DNA of 64,000 bases from Henningerozyma blattae CBS 6284 (taxonomy: Eukaryota > Ascomycota > Saccharomycetes > Saccharomycetales > Saccharomycetaceae): contig NC_020188.1 of the NCBI RefSeq assembly GCF_000315915.1, positions 1,009,501 to 1,073,500 of the forward strand, given 5' to 3'. The notes beneath the pieces are model-generated. The model was not told the origin of the DNA. It did not search any database and saw only the letters and a list, made by a program, of their open reading frames with translations. Below, piece after piece: positions 20,215 to 28,982 of the stretch. Numbering within the stretch: the first letter of the stretch is position 1; the number at the start of each line of letters is the position of its first letter. Position numbers and translations under genes: made by a program.

Positions 20215-21396
20215 ATGTACGTCCGCAACAGCACTAACACCAGTGCCCAGCGTGTTCCTGGCCTTTCACTGCAATTCCTGCACCGACCACGCCGCGGCAC
20301 TCTTGACGACGGGTTATTCCCAGACGATGAACTCCAGCGAAACACTGCCTACAACAAGTCATGTGCCTCCCGCCAGATCTCTGCCTGGGACTCCCACGAC
20401 TCCCACACTACACGCCAAGACATCCAAGACTTGGACCCACTAGACACTTCTCTGCAGCCACTCGACACCTCCACGGCCCGGTTCACGCCCGGCCACGCCC
20501 GTTCCCGGTCTCTGCCTGGATCTCCAGCAATCGCCACTACAAGCACAGCCCACCCGCCAGTACGCCGTACCCGCAGTGTCCATTTCGATACCAGCATTCC
20601 TATCTGCCTGTTCGATTGTGACAGCAGTCCGCATTCGGCCCCACCGGGCCAACAAGTCGGCCGCCTGGGCGAGCCGCTCAGCATGGGCAGCCCGCCGATC
20701 TCGCGCCAGCAACAACGCGTCGTGGAACAGCCCATGGCCAATCCAGACGCCCTGGTGCAAGTCCAGGCAGAAACAGACACCACTGCCACCCTGCCGCCTC
20801 CACCACCACCACCCTTGCCACTGCCGCCTCCACCACCACCACCCTTGCCACTGCCGCCTCCTACGCCACTGCTGGTTGCCCTTAACTTCGCCACCGTTCC
20901 AGGCCCAGACCCACGGGCCACCCGCCAACGCGTACTGTATGCAGCAGCACCAGAGGGTCCGAACATCCGTCTAGCATCACTCACTCTACACAACTACTCG
21001 TATCGTGACGCCTACTACATTGTCCTGGGCAAGCTGCATGTACGCAATTTGGCATACCACAAGCAAGTCTCGTGTGTGTTCACGTGGGATTCCTGGACCA
21101 CCCAGTTACAAATTACTGCGTCTTACGTGGGCAAGACGCCGAGCGAGCCGCCGAGCGAGTCTGTTCTTTACAAGGCCCCTGGGCAGGAAGAGTCTTGCGA
21201 AAATGACTGGGACATCTTCCAGTTCGTGTTGGACGTTGGTGATATGGCTCTCGACACGTGTCCCCGTCTGGAATTGTGTGCACACGCCACCCAGGGCGTC
21301 GCGCCACAGGGGCCCTGGAGTCACGACGACTGGGCTAACAACGGCGGTGCTAATTACATAGTGGCTATTCGGCCGAGCCTGGCGGGCCGGACCTAA
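20215..21396 (+). CDS. PIG2: Regulatory subunit of protein phosphatase 1 with CBM21 domain (PIG2/GIP2)
   Basis: 393 codons (S. cerevisiae Pig2 and Gip2 about 540). These proteins bring the phosphatase Glc7 to glycogen synthase and promote glycogen accumulation. A PP1-docking RVxF-type motif, RSVHF, is at residues 120-124. A CBM21 carbohydrate-binding domain fills roughly residues 230-393, with LGKLHVRNLAYHKQVSCVFTWDSW, NDWDIFQFVLDV, LELCAHA and the final DDWANNGGANYIV. Between them is a proline-rich linker with two identical 30-bp repeats (LPPPPPPPLP). The gene is about 60% GC and uses codons quite unlike its neighbours. Flanking order (MET30 on one side, YER053C-A homologue and PIC2 on the other) fits both ohnologues PIG2 (YIL045W) and GIP2 (YER054C). 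Confidence 0.88.
   Translation: MYVRNSTNTSAQRVPGLSLQFLHRPRRGTLDDGLFPDDELQRNTAYNKSCASRQISAWDSHDSHTTRQDIQDLDPLDTSLQPLDTSTARFTPGHARSRSLPGSPAIATTSTAHPPVRRTRSVHFDTSIPICLFDCDSSPHSAPPGQQVGRLGEPLSMGSPPISRQQQRVVEQPMANPDALVQVQAETDTTATLPPPPPPPLPLPPPPPPPLPLPPPTPLLVALNFATVPGPDPRATRQRVLYAAAPEGPNIRLASLTLHNYSYRDAYYIVLGKLHVRNLAYHKQVSCVFTWDSWTTQLQITASYVGKTPSEPPSESVLYKAPGQEESCENDWDIFQFVLDVGDMALDTCPRLELCAHATQGVAPQGPWSHDDWANNGGANYIVAIRPSLAGRT
20791..20850 (+). repeat. Two identical 30-bp repeats encoding LPPPPPPPLP inside PIG2
   Basis: Bases 20791-20820 and 20821-20850 are identical, followed by a partial third copy (11 bases). The array stays in frame and lengthens the proline-rich linker before the CBM21 domain. 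Confidence 0.95.
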
Positions 21397-21800
21397 ACAA
21401 GGCGTAAACGCTGGTACTGAGTTCTCCCTGGTGCGTTCTCCCTAGCGCCATCGCATTCTAGGGGGAGGCAAGTCTGGTGCAGGCCCTTCTCGCCTCCCCC
21501 TAGAAGATCGCGCTCTCCCTACGCTGTGGCCGACAACTCCGCGCAAAAGCTCGGCTAGTCCGTCTAGGTTGGAAAGCTCACACGGGCCGCACCATTTGAC
21601 ACCACGCCACCGTGTTGCCGACATTCCCGCAGGCGCCGTGCCTGGCTGCCATATATAAACAGTTGTAGATGTACTATTTAACAATACCATATACTAGAAT
21701 TATCATAGATAACCACATCACATCGCATTGCGTATCACGTTGCATTTATCACCACACACCACGCATCACACACCACAGGCGACACGCGACACCCTTAATC
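21397..21800. other. GC-rich intergenic: PIG2 3' end and promoter of the 37-codon gene
   Basis: About 400 bases, over 60% GC in its first half. It holds the inverted repeat at 21456-21505 and a TATATAAA box at 21652-21659, about 140 bases before the small gene. The open frame on the minus strand (21442-21690) has no recognisable product. Confidence 0.65.
21456..21505. repeat. Perfect 14-bp inverted repeat (hairpin) 60 bases after the PIG2 stop
   Basis: Arms TTCTAGGGGGAGGC (21456-21469) and its exact reverse complement (21492-21505) are separated by 22 bases. A short AGCGC / GCGCT pair further out could extend the stem. In RNA this would be a stable GC-rich stem-loop at the PIG2 3' end; role unknown. 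Confidence 0.9.
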
Positions 21801-21914
21801 ATGCAAGATATTCCAGTATTCGCCGCCATCTTTGTTTCTTTGTTGGTCTTCTACTTGTCGGCTCACAGAAGAACAATGAACAGCTACAAGACTGCTGTTC
21901 CTTTCCTACAATGA
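21801..21914 (+). CDS. 37-residue small membrane protein, homologue of YER053C-A
   Basis: A complete 37-codon frame from the ATG at 21801 to TGA at 21912-21914. The product starts MQDIPVFAAIF, has one membrane segment (about residues 5-20, VFAAIFVSLLVFYLSA), then a basic HRR turn and a short polar tail ending VPFLQ. S. cerevisiae has an uncharacterised ER-localised protein of the same length, YER053C-A, between GIP2 and PIC2 on the same strand, which is exactly this position. Codons are strongly biased toward those of highly expressed yeast genes (TTC, ATC, GTC, TTG, AAG, GCC), and a TATATAAA box lies about 140 bases upstream. Function is unknown in any species that I know of. Confidence 0.82.
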   Translation: MQDIPVFAAIFVSLLVFYLSAHRRTMNSYKTAVPFLQ

Positions 21915-22384
21915 TCAATGGTGCTTGCCCTTGCATTGCGCTATGCTTATCCCAAATATTCTCTGATATTTGCCTACCTAATATTTAATTGTTTTCCTAT
22001 CGCTCCATCCCATTTCCCTATTTAATATTTAATTCTATATCCCTATATATTCTAATACTATACTGCGCTATTATCCGCCTTTTCTTCTCGCTTGTGTTTC
22101 TGCCTGCGCTTTGCTTTATTTCACTTTTCATTCTTGTTTTGCCGCTTGCGCTTCTGCCTGCGCTCCTGCCTGCGCTCCTGCCTGCGCTCCTGCGCTCCAC
22201 CGCTCCTGCGCTCTCACCTTCACTACCCGATCTCGCACCAGATCCATCAGGGGTGCACCACGTCGTCCCTTTCTTTGCCTTATATAAACCCTTGATCACC
22301 CATACTCCCCTCACCGTGCTTTCTTTCTTTCCACTTGGCAAAAAAACACACCATACTCTCTCTCTCTCTACTATCCCCCACCTC
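21915..22384. other. Intergenic: PIC2 promoter
   Basis: About 470 bases with the second 12-bp minisatellite and a TATATAAA box at 22281-22288, about 100 bases before the PIC2 start. The reading frame of PIC2 is open upstream to 21989, but that stretch is low-complexity and unlike any carrier N-terminus, so I treat it as non-coding. Confidence 0.65.
22151..22192 (+). repeat. 12-bp minisatellite, about 3.5 units
   Basis: Units of CTCCTGCCTGCG (first unit CTTCTGCCTGCG) upstream of PIC2. It shares the CCTGCCT core and the 12-bp period with the array at 20097-20156 although the two are 2 kb apart. Confidence 0.88.
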
Positions 22385-23284
22385 ATGCCTGATATCGAAC
22401 TATATACTACAAAATTCTACACTACTTGTACCCTAGGTGGGATCATTGCTTGTGGTCCAACCCATTCCTCTGTTACTCCGTTGGATTTGGTCAAATGTCG
22501 TTTACAAGTAAACCCTTCTCTGTATAAATCAAATTTACAAGGTTGGCAAAATATAATTAAAAACGAAGGCGGTGTCAAAGCCATTTTCACTGGGTTTGGT
22601 GCCACATTCATCGGCTACTCTTTACAAGGTGCAGGTAAATACGGTGGGTATGAATTCTTTAAACATTATTACTCAACTTGGTTCCCCAACTTATATTCCA
22701 ATTACTCCACTTTGGTTTATCTAGGTGCCTCAGGTACTGCAGAATTCTTGGCTGATATCATGTTATGTCCCTTCGAAGCTATCAAAGTCAGACAACAAAC
22801 CACCATGCCACCTTTCTGTAAGAACGTTTTCCAAGGTTGGAGCAAGATTGTTTCCAAAGAGGGAATCGCAGGACTATACAAAGGTATCACCCCTCTTTGG
22901 TTCAGACAAATCCCTTACACTATGGTTAAGTTCACCTCTTTTGAAAAAATCGTAGAATCCATTTACTCCTATTTACCAACACCAAAATCCCAAATGTCCA
23001 TGTTGCAACAAATCTCCGTCAGTTTCACAGGTGGGTATCTAGCAGGTATTCTTTGTGCCGCCGTTTCGCACCCGGCCGATGTCATGGTTTCCAAGATCAA
23101 TAATGAAAGAGCTAAAGATGAAGAAATGCTTGCCGCCACCAAACGTATCTATAACCGTATTGGGTTCATGGGTCTATGGAACGGTCTTACCGTGAGAATC
23201 TTCATGATTGGTACGTTGACATCTTTCCAATGGTTGATTTACGATTCTTTCAAAGCTTATGTCGGATTACCAACTTCAGGTTGA
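22385..23284 (+). CDS. PIC2: Pic2, mitochondrial copper/phosphate carrier
   Basis: 299 codons from the ATG at 22385 (S. cerevisiae 300). It is an inner-membrane carrier of the SLC25 family, importing copper and phosphate into the matrix. Three tandem carrier repeats, each with two membrane helices, show the signature PxD/Exx[25 protein letters not shown] and [11 protein letters not shown]. Blocks such as [38 protein letters not shown] and [16 protein letters not shown] match Pic2 rather than the major phosphate carrier Mir1. I chose this start because it aligns with the Pic2 N-terminus and follows a TATA box. A longer open frame upstream is not carrier-like. The position next to the YER053C-A homologue matches YER053C. 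Confidence 0.93.
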   Translation: MPDIELYTTKFYTTCTLGGIIACGPTHSSVTPLDLVKCRLQVNPSLYKSNLQGWQNIIKNEGGVKAIFTGFGATFIGYSLQGAGKYGGYEFFKHYYSTWFPNLYSNYSTLVYLGASGTAEFLADIMLCPFEAIKVRQQTTMPPFCKNVFQGWSKIVSKEGIAGLYKGITPLWFRQIPYTMVKFTSFEKIVESIYSYLPTPKSQMSMLQQISVSFTGGYLAGILCAAVSHPADVMVSKINNERAKDEEMLAATKRIYNRIGFMGLWNGLTVRIFMIGTLTSFQWLIYDSFKAYVGLPTSG

Positions 23285-23288
23285 TTTT

Positions 23289-23307
23289 GTATGTATGTAT
23301 GTATGTA

Positions 23308-23362
<55 letters not shown>

Positions 23363-23390
23363 GTGTATATATATGTATATATATATATTT
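23289..23390 (+). repeat. Compound microsatellite (TATG)n-(TG)n-(CG)n-(TG)n-(TA)n after PIC2
   Basis: Starting just after the PIC2 stop: about six TATG units, about 17 TG units, a short CG block (about 23346-23355), more TG and then TA. Alternating purine-pyrimidine sequence of this kind can adopt left-handed DNA. The convergent AGE2 gene ends at 23461. Confidence 0.9.
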
Positions 23391-23460
23391 TTTGCCTATA
23401 CCTTACACTTTATATATTCTTATAAATATGCAAATATTCTCTTTGCCCTCCACTCGTGTG

Positions 23461-24315
23461 TTAGGACCATACGTTTTTAAACAATTCATCATCGTCAATA
23501 GATAAAGTACTGTTATTGTTAGCATTAGCAGTCGTATTAACATTCGAAGACGCTATAGATATACTAGACCCACTCATATTCATATTTAAAACAGGCGGCG
23601 TAGACGGTTTGGAGTATAACGAAAGAATCGATTTTTTAAGATCAGGTCGACCACCAGCTACAGAAACACTCGTACTGGAACTACTGTTACGATTACTGTA
23701 CCCATGGCTCACACTTCCTTCTCCCATCGGTTTACTCGTTTGTAAATCCAAGAGACTGTTTGTGTTTGCACTTTTATTATTATAATAATTATTACTATTA
23801 TTATTATTATTATTATCACTAGTATTATTATTTGTATTATTAACCACATTCTTACTCTCCCTGACAACTTCATTCTTCATCACTTTTTTCTCTTGGGGCA
23901 AATCCGCATTACCCATCCGAAGAATATCCTCCATCCTGGCATCATCACATATCCATCTTTTTTTCTCATACTTGTTTCGGATAAAATTCTGTATCTCATT
24001 GGAATCATTAAGAACTTTCTTACCATTGTCTCCAAGCCCATACTCATATATAGCATTCGCTATATCGTTATTCTTCATCCGAATCAAACTGATCAAATTC
24101 TCTTCTTTCCAAATATCCAAATCAACTGATTTAACTTTAGATATATGAGTCCCCATAGATCTATGGATCCCTGCACATTTAATACAAATAAACACCCCCA
24201 ACGACCATGATGCCCATCTAGGGTGTGTTTGACTCTTACAATCAGCACATTTCAAATTACCTGGATCTTTCAATAACCCATTCAATACCCTTTTAATCTG
24301 AGGTGGTGTAGACAT
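23461..24315 (-). CDS. AGE2: Age2, Arf GTPase-activating protein
   Basis: 284 codons (S. cerevisiae 298). Age2 stimulates GTP hydrolysis on Arf1/2 and with Gcs1 supports trans-Golgi and endosome trafficking. The N-terminal 120 residues are an ArfGAP domain: a zinc finger with Cys23, Cys26, Cys44 and Cys47, and the arginine finger Arg52 in AGIHRSMGTHISKVKS. The remainder is low-complexity, with Asn-rich runs (AAT/AAC codons around 23770-23840) and a Ser-rich tail ending LFKNVWS. It is convergent with PIC2 and divergent from HOM3. In S. cerevisiae it is YIL044C, so the neighbours here come from both ohnologous chromosomes. Confidence 0.92.
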   Translation of the reverse strand: MSTPPQIKRVLNGLLKDPGNLKCADCKSQTHPRWASWSLGVFICIKCAGIHRSMGTHISKVKSVDLDIWKEENLISLIRMKNNDIANAIYEYGLGDNGKKVLNDSNEIQNFIRNKYEKKRWICDDARMEDILRMGNADLPQEKKVMKNEVVRESKNVVNNTNNNTSDNNNNNNSNNYYNNKSANTNSLLDLQTSKPMGEGSVSHGYSNRNSSSSTSVSVAGGRPDLKKSILSLYSKPSTPPVLNMNMSGSSISIASSNVNTTANANNNSTLSIDDDELFKNVWS

Positions 24316-25363
24316 GACGCAGGGAATTCGTGCTTTATAAGGTTAGCTTGAGCGATTGCGTTTGGCGTATGGGCCTATTGCGTTTGGCGTTATTTTTTTT
24401 TTTATTTTTTTAAAATTCCTGTTTAAATTTTCCCTCTCATACATATTATTTTCATTCTAAACAGAAAAAAAAAAAAGAAAAAAAGAAACAAGAAAAACAC
24501 AAACCACGTGCTTCATTCCCAACGGCTATAAATAGAAATTATATATTTGTATCTATACCTATTTATAGGTTGCCGCTAATACAATTAATTACTACTACTA
24601 TTTCCAATGCCACTACTATAACTATTAATTCATATTCAAAAAAAAGAAAGAAAGAAATAAATTGTTTGTTTGTTTGTTTGTTTTTTTGTTTTTTTGTTTT
24701 TTTTTTGCAAGAAGTAAATCGCCATTTGATCTAAAATTAAGGGAACTGGAGATACAAGGTTGAGTATTCTAACAAGAGGTACGAAATGACAGAAAGTGTT
24801 TAGAGTTTAACCCTTTTACTAGAATGACAAACAGCGAATTAGCATTATCGGGAACTCGGCAAACTATTAATTTATACTAATGAATAAGGCCATTGATTTT
24901 TGTTCTTAGTTTGTTTGTTTTTTTTTTGATACAAAAAATCAGCTTGTAAAAGCAAGATTATCAAGACTTGTCTAGTAGTAATTAGATAGCTCGTCTCATT
25001 CGTTTGTCCTATGAACTTCCTCCACGAAATAACCCTATAGTCCTTTAACCCACCCACATCACATGATCTCGGTTTTAATACCGAAATTCTCCGACAAATC
25101 TCCGGAAAAGGCCCGTATTTTCCCGGTTTACCCAATAGGTTTTCGTAGTTTCGTGATTCCGATGAGTAATCCTTTCCTTCCTACTACAAAAATTTCAACT
25201 TTTTCAATATTTAATGGTCACAAAACTTTAATTAAATTAAAAAATTAAAAATAAATTAGAAACTAAAAATTAAAAATAAAAAATAAAAATCTTAGCTTGC
25301 TATTCATCCCCTAGCTAAACACCTCCATCCATCCCTTCCTTTCCTCCTTCCCCTCACCTCGTC
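24316..25363. other. Divergent promoter between AGE2 and HOM3
   Basis: About 1 kb. It contains (TTTG) repeats at about 24664-24690, A and T runs, and a GC-richer patch at about 25020-25160 that may hold HOM3 control sites. A near-match to the Gcn4 site (TGAGTAA at about 25162) is not good enough to call. No gene is seen. Confidence 0.6.
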
Positions 25364-26932
25364 ATGTTTCTATCAGAGCAAACAAATTGGATAGTCCAGA
25401 AATTCGGTGGTACCAGTGTAGGAAAATTTCCTGATAAAATTGTAGATGATATTATTAAAAATTATTCACAATCTCAAGGTAAAAACGTCTCTGTCGTTTG
25501 TTCTGCTAGATCAACCTACACAAAGGCAGAAGGTACAACTTCTAGATTATTAAAATGTTGTGAACTGGCGTCTCAAGAAAATGATTACAATTCCATTGTA
25601 GAAATTATTAGACAAGATCATGTAGCAAATGCTGAAAATTTCATTATAAATCCAGTCTTACAAACTCAATTGGTCACTGACACAAATAAAGAATTAGATA
25701 TGGTCGTCAAATATTTAGATGCTTCCAAGATCTTGGGAGAAGTTTCAATTAGAACAATGGATCTTGTCATGTCAGTTGGTGAAAAATTAAGCTGTCTATT
25801 CATGGCCGCCTTATGTAATGATAGAGGTGTTAAGGCAAAATATGTAGATTTATCTCATATTATCCCATCAGATTATACAATTCAAGCTGAAAATGTTCTA
25901 GATAATACATTTTATTCATTTTTAGTCACGGCTTTAAAAGATGAATTAAAACCATTTGTAGAATCTAAAGAAAAAATCGTTCCAATCTTTACTGGGTTTT
26001 TCGGTTTAATTCCAATGGGTCTTTTAAACGGTGTAGGTCGTGGGTATACAGATTTATGTGCAGCTTTAATTGCTGTAGCATTAAATGCTGATGAATTACA
26101 AGTATGGAAAGAAGTCGATGGGATCTTTACTGCGGATCCAAGAAAAGTGAAAACCGCTAGGTTATTAGATTCTGTTACTCCAGAAGAAGCTGCAGAATTG
26201 ACTTATTACGGTTCAGAAGTCATTCATCCTTTCACCATGGAACAAGTCATTAGAGCCAAGATCCCAATTAGAATTAAAAACGTTCAAAATCCAACAGGTA
26301 ATGGTACTATGATTTATCCAGATAATATAGCAAGAAAGGGTGAAAATACTCCTCCACATCCTCCTGAAGTTTTCACTCCTTCATTCTATGAAAGGAAAAG
26401 AAGAGGTGCTACTGCTATCACTACAAAACATGATATTGTAGTTATTAATATTCATTCCAATAAAAAAACTTTATCTCACGGGTTTTTGGCCCAAATCTTT
26501 ACCATATTAGATAAATTCAAATTAGTCGTTGATTTAATCTCTACAAGTGAAGTTCATGTTTCAATGGCTTTACCTATCCCAGATAATGATTCAAATAAAT
26601 CATTAAAATTGGCTGTAACAGATTTGAAAAGATTAGGTCAGGTTGATATCATTAGAGATATGGCCATTGTATCCTTAGTTGGTAAACAAATGAAACAATT
26701 CATTGGTATTGCTGGGACCATGTTTACCACATTGGCGGAACAAAATATTAATATTGAAATGATTTCTCAAGGTGCCAACGAAATTAATATTTCTTGTGTT
26801 ATTGCTGAAAGTGATTCTTTAAAGGCATTGCAATCAATCCATTTGAATCTATTAGATCCTTTAAGAAAAGAAAAATCTTTTTCAGTAGCAGTTGATGAAA
26901 GGTTAGAACAATTGAAAAGAATGGAACTGTAA
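25364..26932 (+). CDS. HOM3: Hom3, aspartate kinase
   Basis: 522 codons (S. cerevisiae 527). It is the first step of threonine, methionine and isoleucine synthesis, phosphorylating L-aspartate in the cytosol; allosterically inhibited by threonine. The amino-acid kinase domain starts with WIVQKFGGTSVGKFPDK (residues 9-25). SVGEKLSCLFMAA, NGVGRGYTDLCAALIAVAL and VWKEVDGIFTADPRKVKTARLL follow. Two ACT domains form the C-terminal third, with IHSNKKTLSHGFLAQIF and GIAGTMFTTLAEQNINIEMISQGANEINISC. It lies in tandem orientation after PIC2 as YER052C does. No oddities are seen in the frame. Confidence 0.95.
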   Translation: MFLSEQTNWIVQKFGGTSVGKFPDKIVDDIIKNYSQSQGKNVSVVCSARSTYTKAEGTTSRLLKCCELASQENDYNSIVEIIRQDHVANAENFIINPVLQTQLVTDTNKELDMVVKYLDASKILGEVSIRTMDLVMSVGEKLSCLFMAALCNDRGVKAKYVDLSHIIPSDYTIQAENVLDNTFYSFLVTALKDELKPFVESKEKIVPIFTGFFGLIPMGLLNGVGRGYTDLCAALIAVALNADELQVWKEVDGIFTADPRKVKTARLLDSVTPEEAAELTYYGSEVIHPFTMEQVIRAKIPIRIKNVQNPTGNGTMIYPDNIARKGENTPPHPPEVFTPSFYERKRRGATAITTKHDIVVINIHSNKKTLSHGFLAQIFTILDKFKLVVDLISTSEVHVSMALPIPDNDSNKSLKLAVTDLKRLGQVDIIRDMAIVSLVGKQMKQFIGIAGTMFTTLAEQNINIEMISQGANEINISCVIAESDSLKALQSIHLNLLDPLRKEKSFSVAVDERLEQLKRMEL

Positions 26933-27297
26933 TACCTGTATACATATATATATGTAGAGTCTAGTGGGAGTACGTTTATATTATCATTTGCATTTGCACT
27001 AGTATTCGAATATTCAAAGTGCTCAACTTCATTGAAGATCTAATGACCCTTTCTCATCTTCATATTTATGATTTATTTTGACATTTATTATTTTCTATTA
27101 TTTTCCTTTTCCTTTGGTCGTTTAATATTGATTTTCATATATATCATCGTAACAAATTTTATAAAATAAATATTTTTTTTTTTTTGTTATATTATTTATT
27201 ATTTTTTTCATCTTTTAAACGAATATTTAAAACTGTTTATTTTATTAATTACCATTCACAAATATATATTTAGCGACATATATAAACTTGCATATTC
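26933..27297. other. Convergent intergenic between HOM3 and CBR1
   Basis: About 365 bases, AT-rich, with T runs near 27173-27185. Only the two 3' ends are expected here. JHD1 and PKP1, expected in this neighbourhood in non-duplicated yeasts, are absent. Confidence 0.6.
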
Positions 27298-28212
27298 TTA
27301 TATACATATTTGAAACTTAAAAACAAAAACTGGATCTTGTCCCTTGGACACACCCTTTGGGCGTTCGTAACCCAAAGTTGTGACATATCTTTTGATCGAA
27401 GAAACCATTCTTGGAGGACCACAGATTAATATTTGATTCTTATTGGATTTTTCATTCACTGGTAAATGATCCTTCATAATCTCAGGTGAGATATAGCCAA
27501 TGCTACCTTCCCAATTCTTGGCAATTTCAGGTTCTTCAATCCTATCGACCAAATAATGAACTTTGAATTGGTTTGGTCTTTGCTCAACTAATTCATCAAG
27601 TTCTTTCTTTAATAAAATATTGTCAATCGATAATGATCCATAAACTAAATTCACCTTTGTGTTATCATTAGGATCCATAGCAATAGCTTTCATGATTTGA
27701 TACATTGGAGCAATCCCAGTACCACCTGCAATCATCCCAATTCTAGATTTCATGTTTCTTTGATAACTGTAATTCCCACGTGGTCCAACAACTTGAATAT
27801 AATCACCAATCTTCAAATCATTCAAGTATGTAGATACAACCCCGTTAGTATATGTTTTTACCAATAATTCAAAATAACCACTTGCCATAGAATCTAATGT
27901 GATTGGTGTATAAGAACGTAAGATGAACTTCCCCTCACTAATTGGTGCTTTAATGGAAATATGTTGACCAATTGGCAAACCTAAAACGTCAGTCTCATTA
28001 GGTAACCCAAATCTATAAATTGATGTAGATTTAGACATTACAATCTTCGAGATTAATGGGAATGAATGAACTTCATCAGATCCATCTAATACTTCATTGT
28101 TATTTTTAGTCTTATTGTTGCCATTTGCTTGAGAATTCTTGATAAAATTCTTATAGATTAAAAATGTTAATGGAATTAGAATAAGAGTGAATAATACCGG
28201 AGAAATTGACAT
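27298..28212 (-). CDS. CBR1: Cbr1, NADH-cytochrome b5 reductase
   Basis: 304 codons from the ATG at 28212; the frame upstream of it has only a TTG. Cbr1 moves electrons from NADH to cytochrome b5 at the ER and outer mitochondrial membrane (sterol and fatty-acid desaturation, diphthamide synthesis). There is an N-terminal anchor (VLFTLILIPLTFLIY), then an FAD-binding domain with DVLGLPIGQHISIKAP and RSYTP, and an NAD-binding domain with GPRGNY, GMIAGGTGIAPMYQIMKAIA and ILICGPPRMV. S. cerevisiae Cbr1 ends in VFVF. Here six more residues (KFQICI) follow that motif, likely a stop-codon loss with no effect on the fold. The gene is YIL043C in S. cerevisiae, next to AGE2. Confidence 0.92.
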   Translation of the reverse strand: MSISPVLFTLILIPLTFLIYKNFIKNSQANGNNKTKNNNEVLDGSDEVHSFPLISKIVMSKSTSIYRFGLPNETDVLGLPIGQHISIKAPISEGKFILRSYTPITLDSMASGYFELLVKTYTNGVVSTYLNDLKIGDYIQVVGPRGNYSYQRNMKSRIGMIAGGTGIAPMYQIMKAIAMDPNDNTKVNLVYGSLSIDNILLKKELDELVEQRPNQFKVHYLVDRIEEPEIAKNWEGSIGYISPEIMKDHLPVNEKSNKNQILICGPPRMVSSIKRYVTTLGYERPKGVSKGQDPVFVFKFQICI

Positions 28213-28982
28213 TATCGAGCTATGTATTAACAATTATTATTTATTATTTATTAGCTATTATTATTACTACTTGGTATAAGGAAGATAGCAAAAATTCGAC
28301 AAATAAAAATCCTTAGACTTTATCAATGTATTCTTAATTGTTACCTTTATTTTTGTCGATCTTTTATTCTCATCTTGAAATTTTACCTTTTTTTCTTATT
28401 TTTTCTTAGTAAATAACTGACTATTCGAGTGAAAAATTAATTTCAAAATTGTCAGCTCATCTCATAAAAAATCTGGACATTCCAACTTTATAACCCTGAA
28501 TATAAACCCTAATAATAGAGAATTTCTAACCCTGAAAATCTGGAAGACCTAGGGGTTTTACGACACAAAAATTTGTAACCAAAAGAAGAAGCACGCGCTG
28601 CCCAAATTTTCTGGCATCGGAAAAGTTTACAGGTCCTTGTTGAAATGGCTTAGAAGATGAAATCCTTTATTGAATGGAAACAATAATTGTCATAGTGGAA
28701 AAAATATTTTGCCAATTGGGAATGGATACAATTCCAATAGAGATTTGGTGTCAATTAGTCGCTGTTACTATATAAACATTATGATTGAAAAGTCTAGATC
28801 GCCATTGTTTCGTCTACTGGTAACTTAATTACTTACTACGTATTTTGTCTGCTTTCTAATTCGTATATTATTTCAATTAAAAGAAATTGGCAATAATATT
28901 ATTGAATTCAACCATTTTATTTTATTTAGTAGAATAATAAAAAAAGCATAAAAAATATAAAAATATTGCTTTCAGCACAAAT
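28213..28982. other. Divergent promoter between CBR1 and GVP36
   Basis: About 770 bases. AT-rich with a GC-richer patch at about 28540-28630. I see no site that I would name and no gene. Confidence 0.6.

Noticed and set aside
20349..20993. Long antisense frames (up to 214 codons) within PIG2
   Set aside because: High GC removes stop codons on all frames; PIG2 has the CBM21 domain and PP1 motif on the plus strand.
21989..22384. N-terminal extension of the PIC2 frame by 132 codons
   Set aside because: The extension is low-complexity, crosses the minisatellite and TATA box, and the carrier N-terminus aligns with the ATG at 22385.
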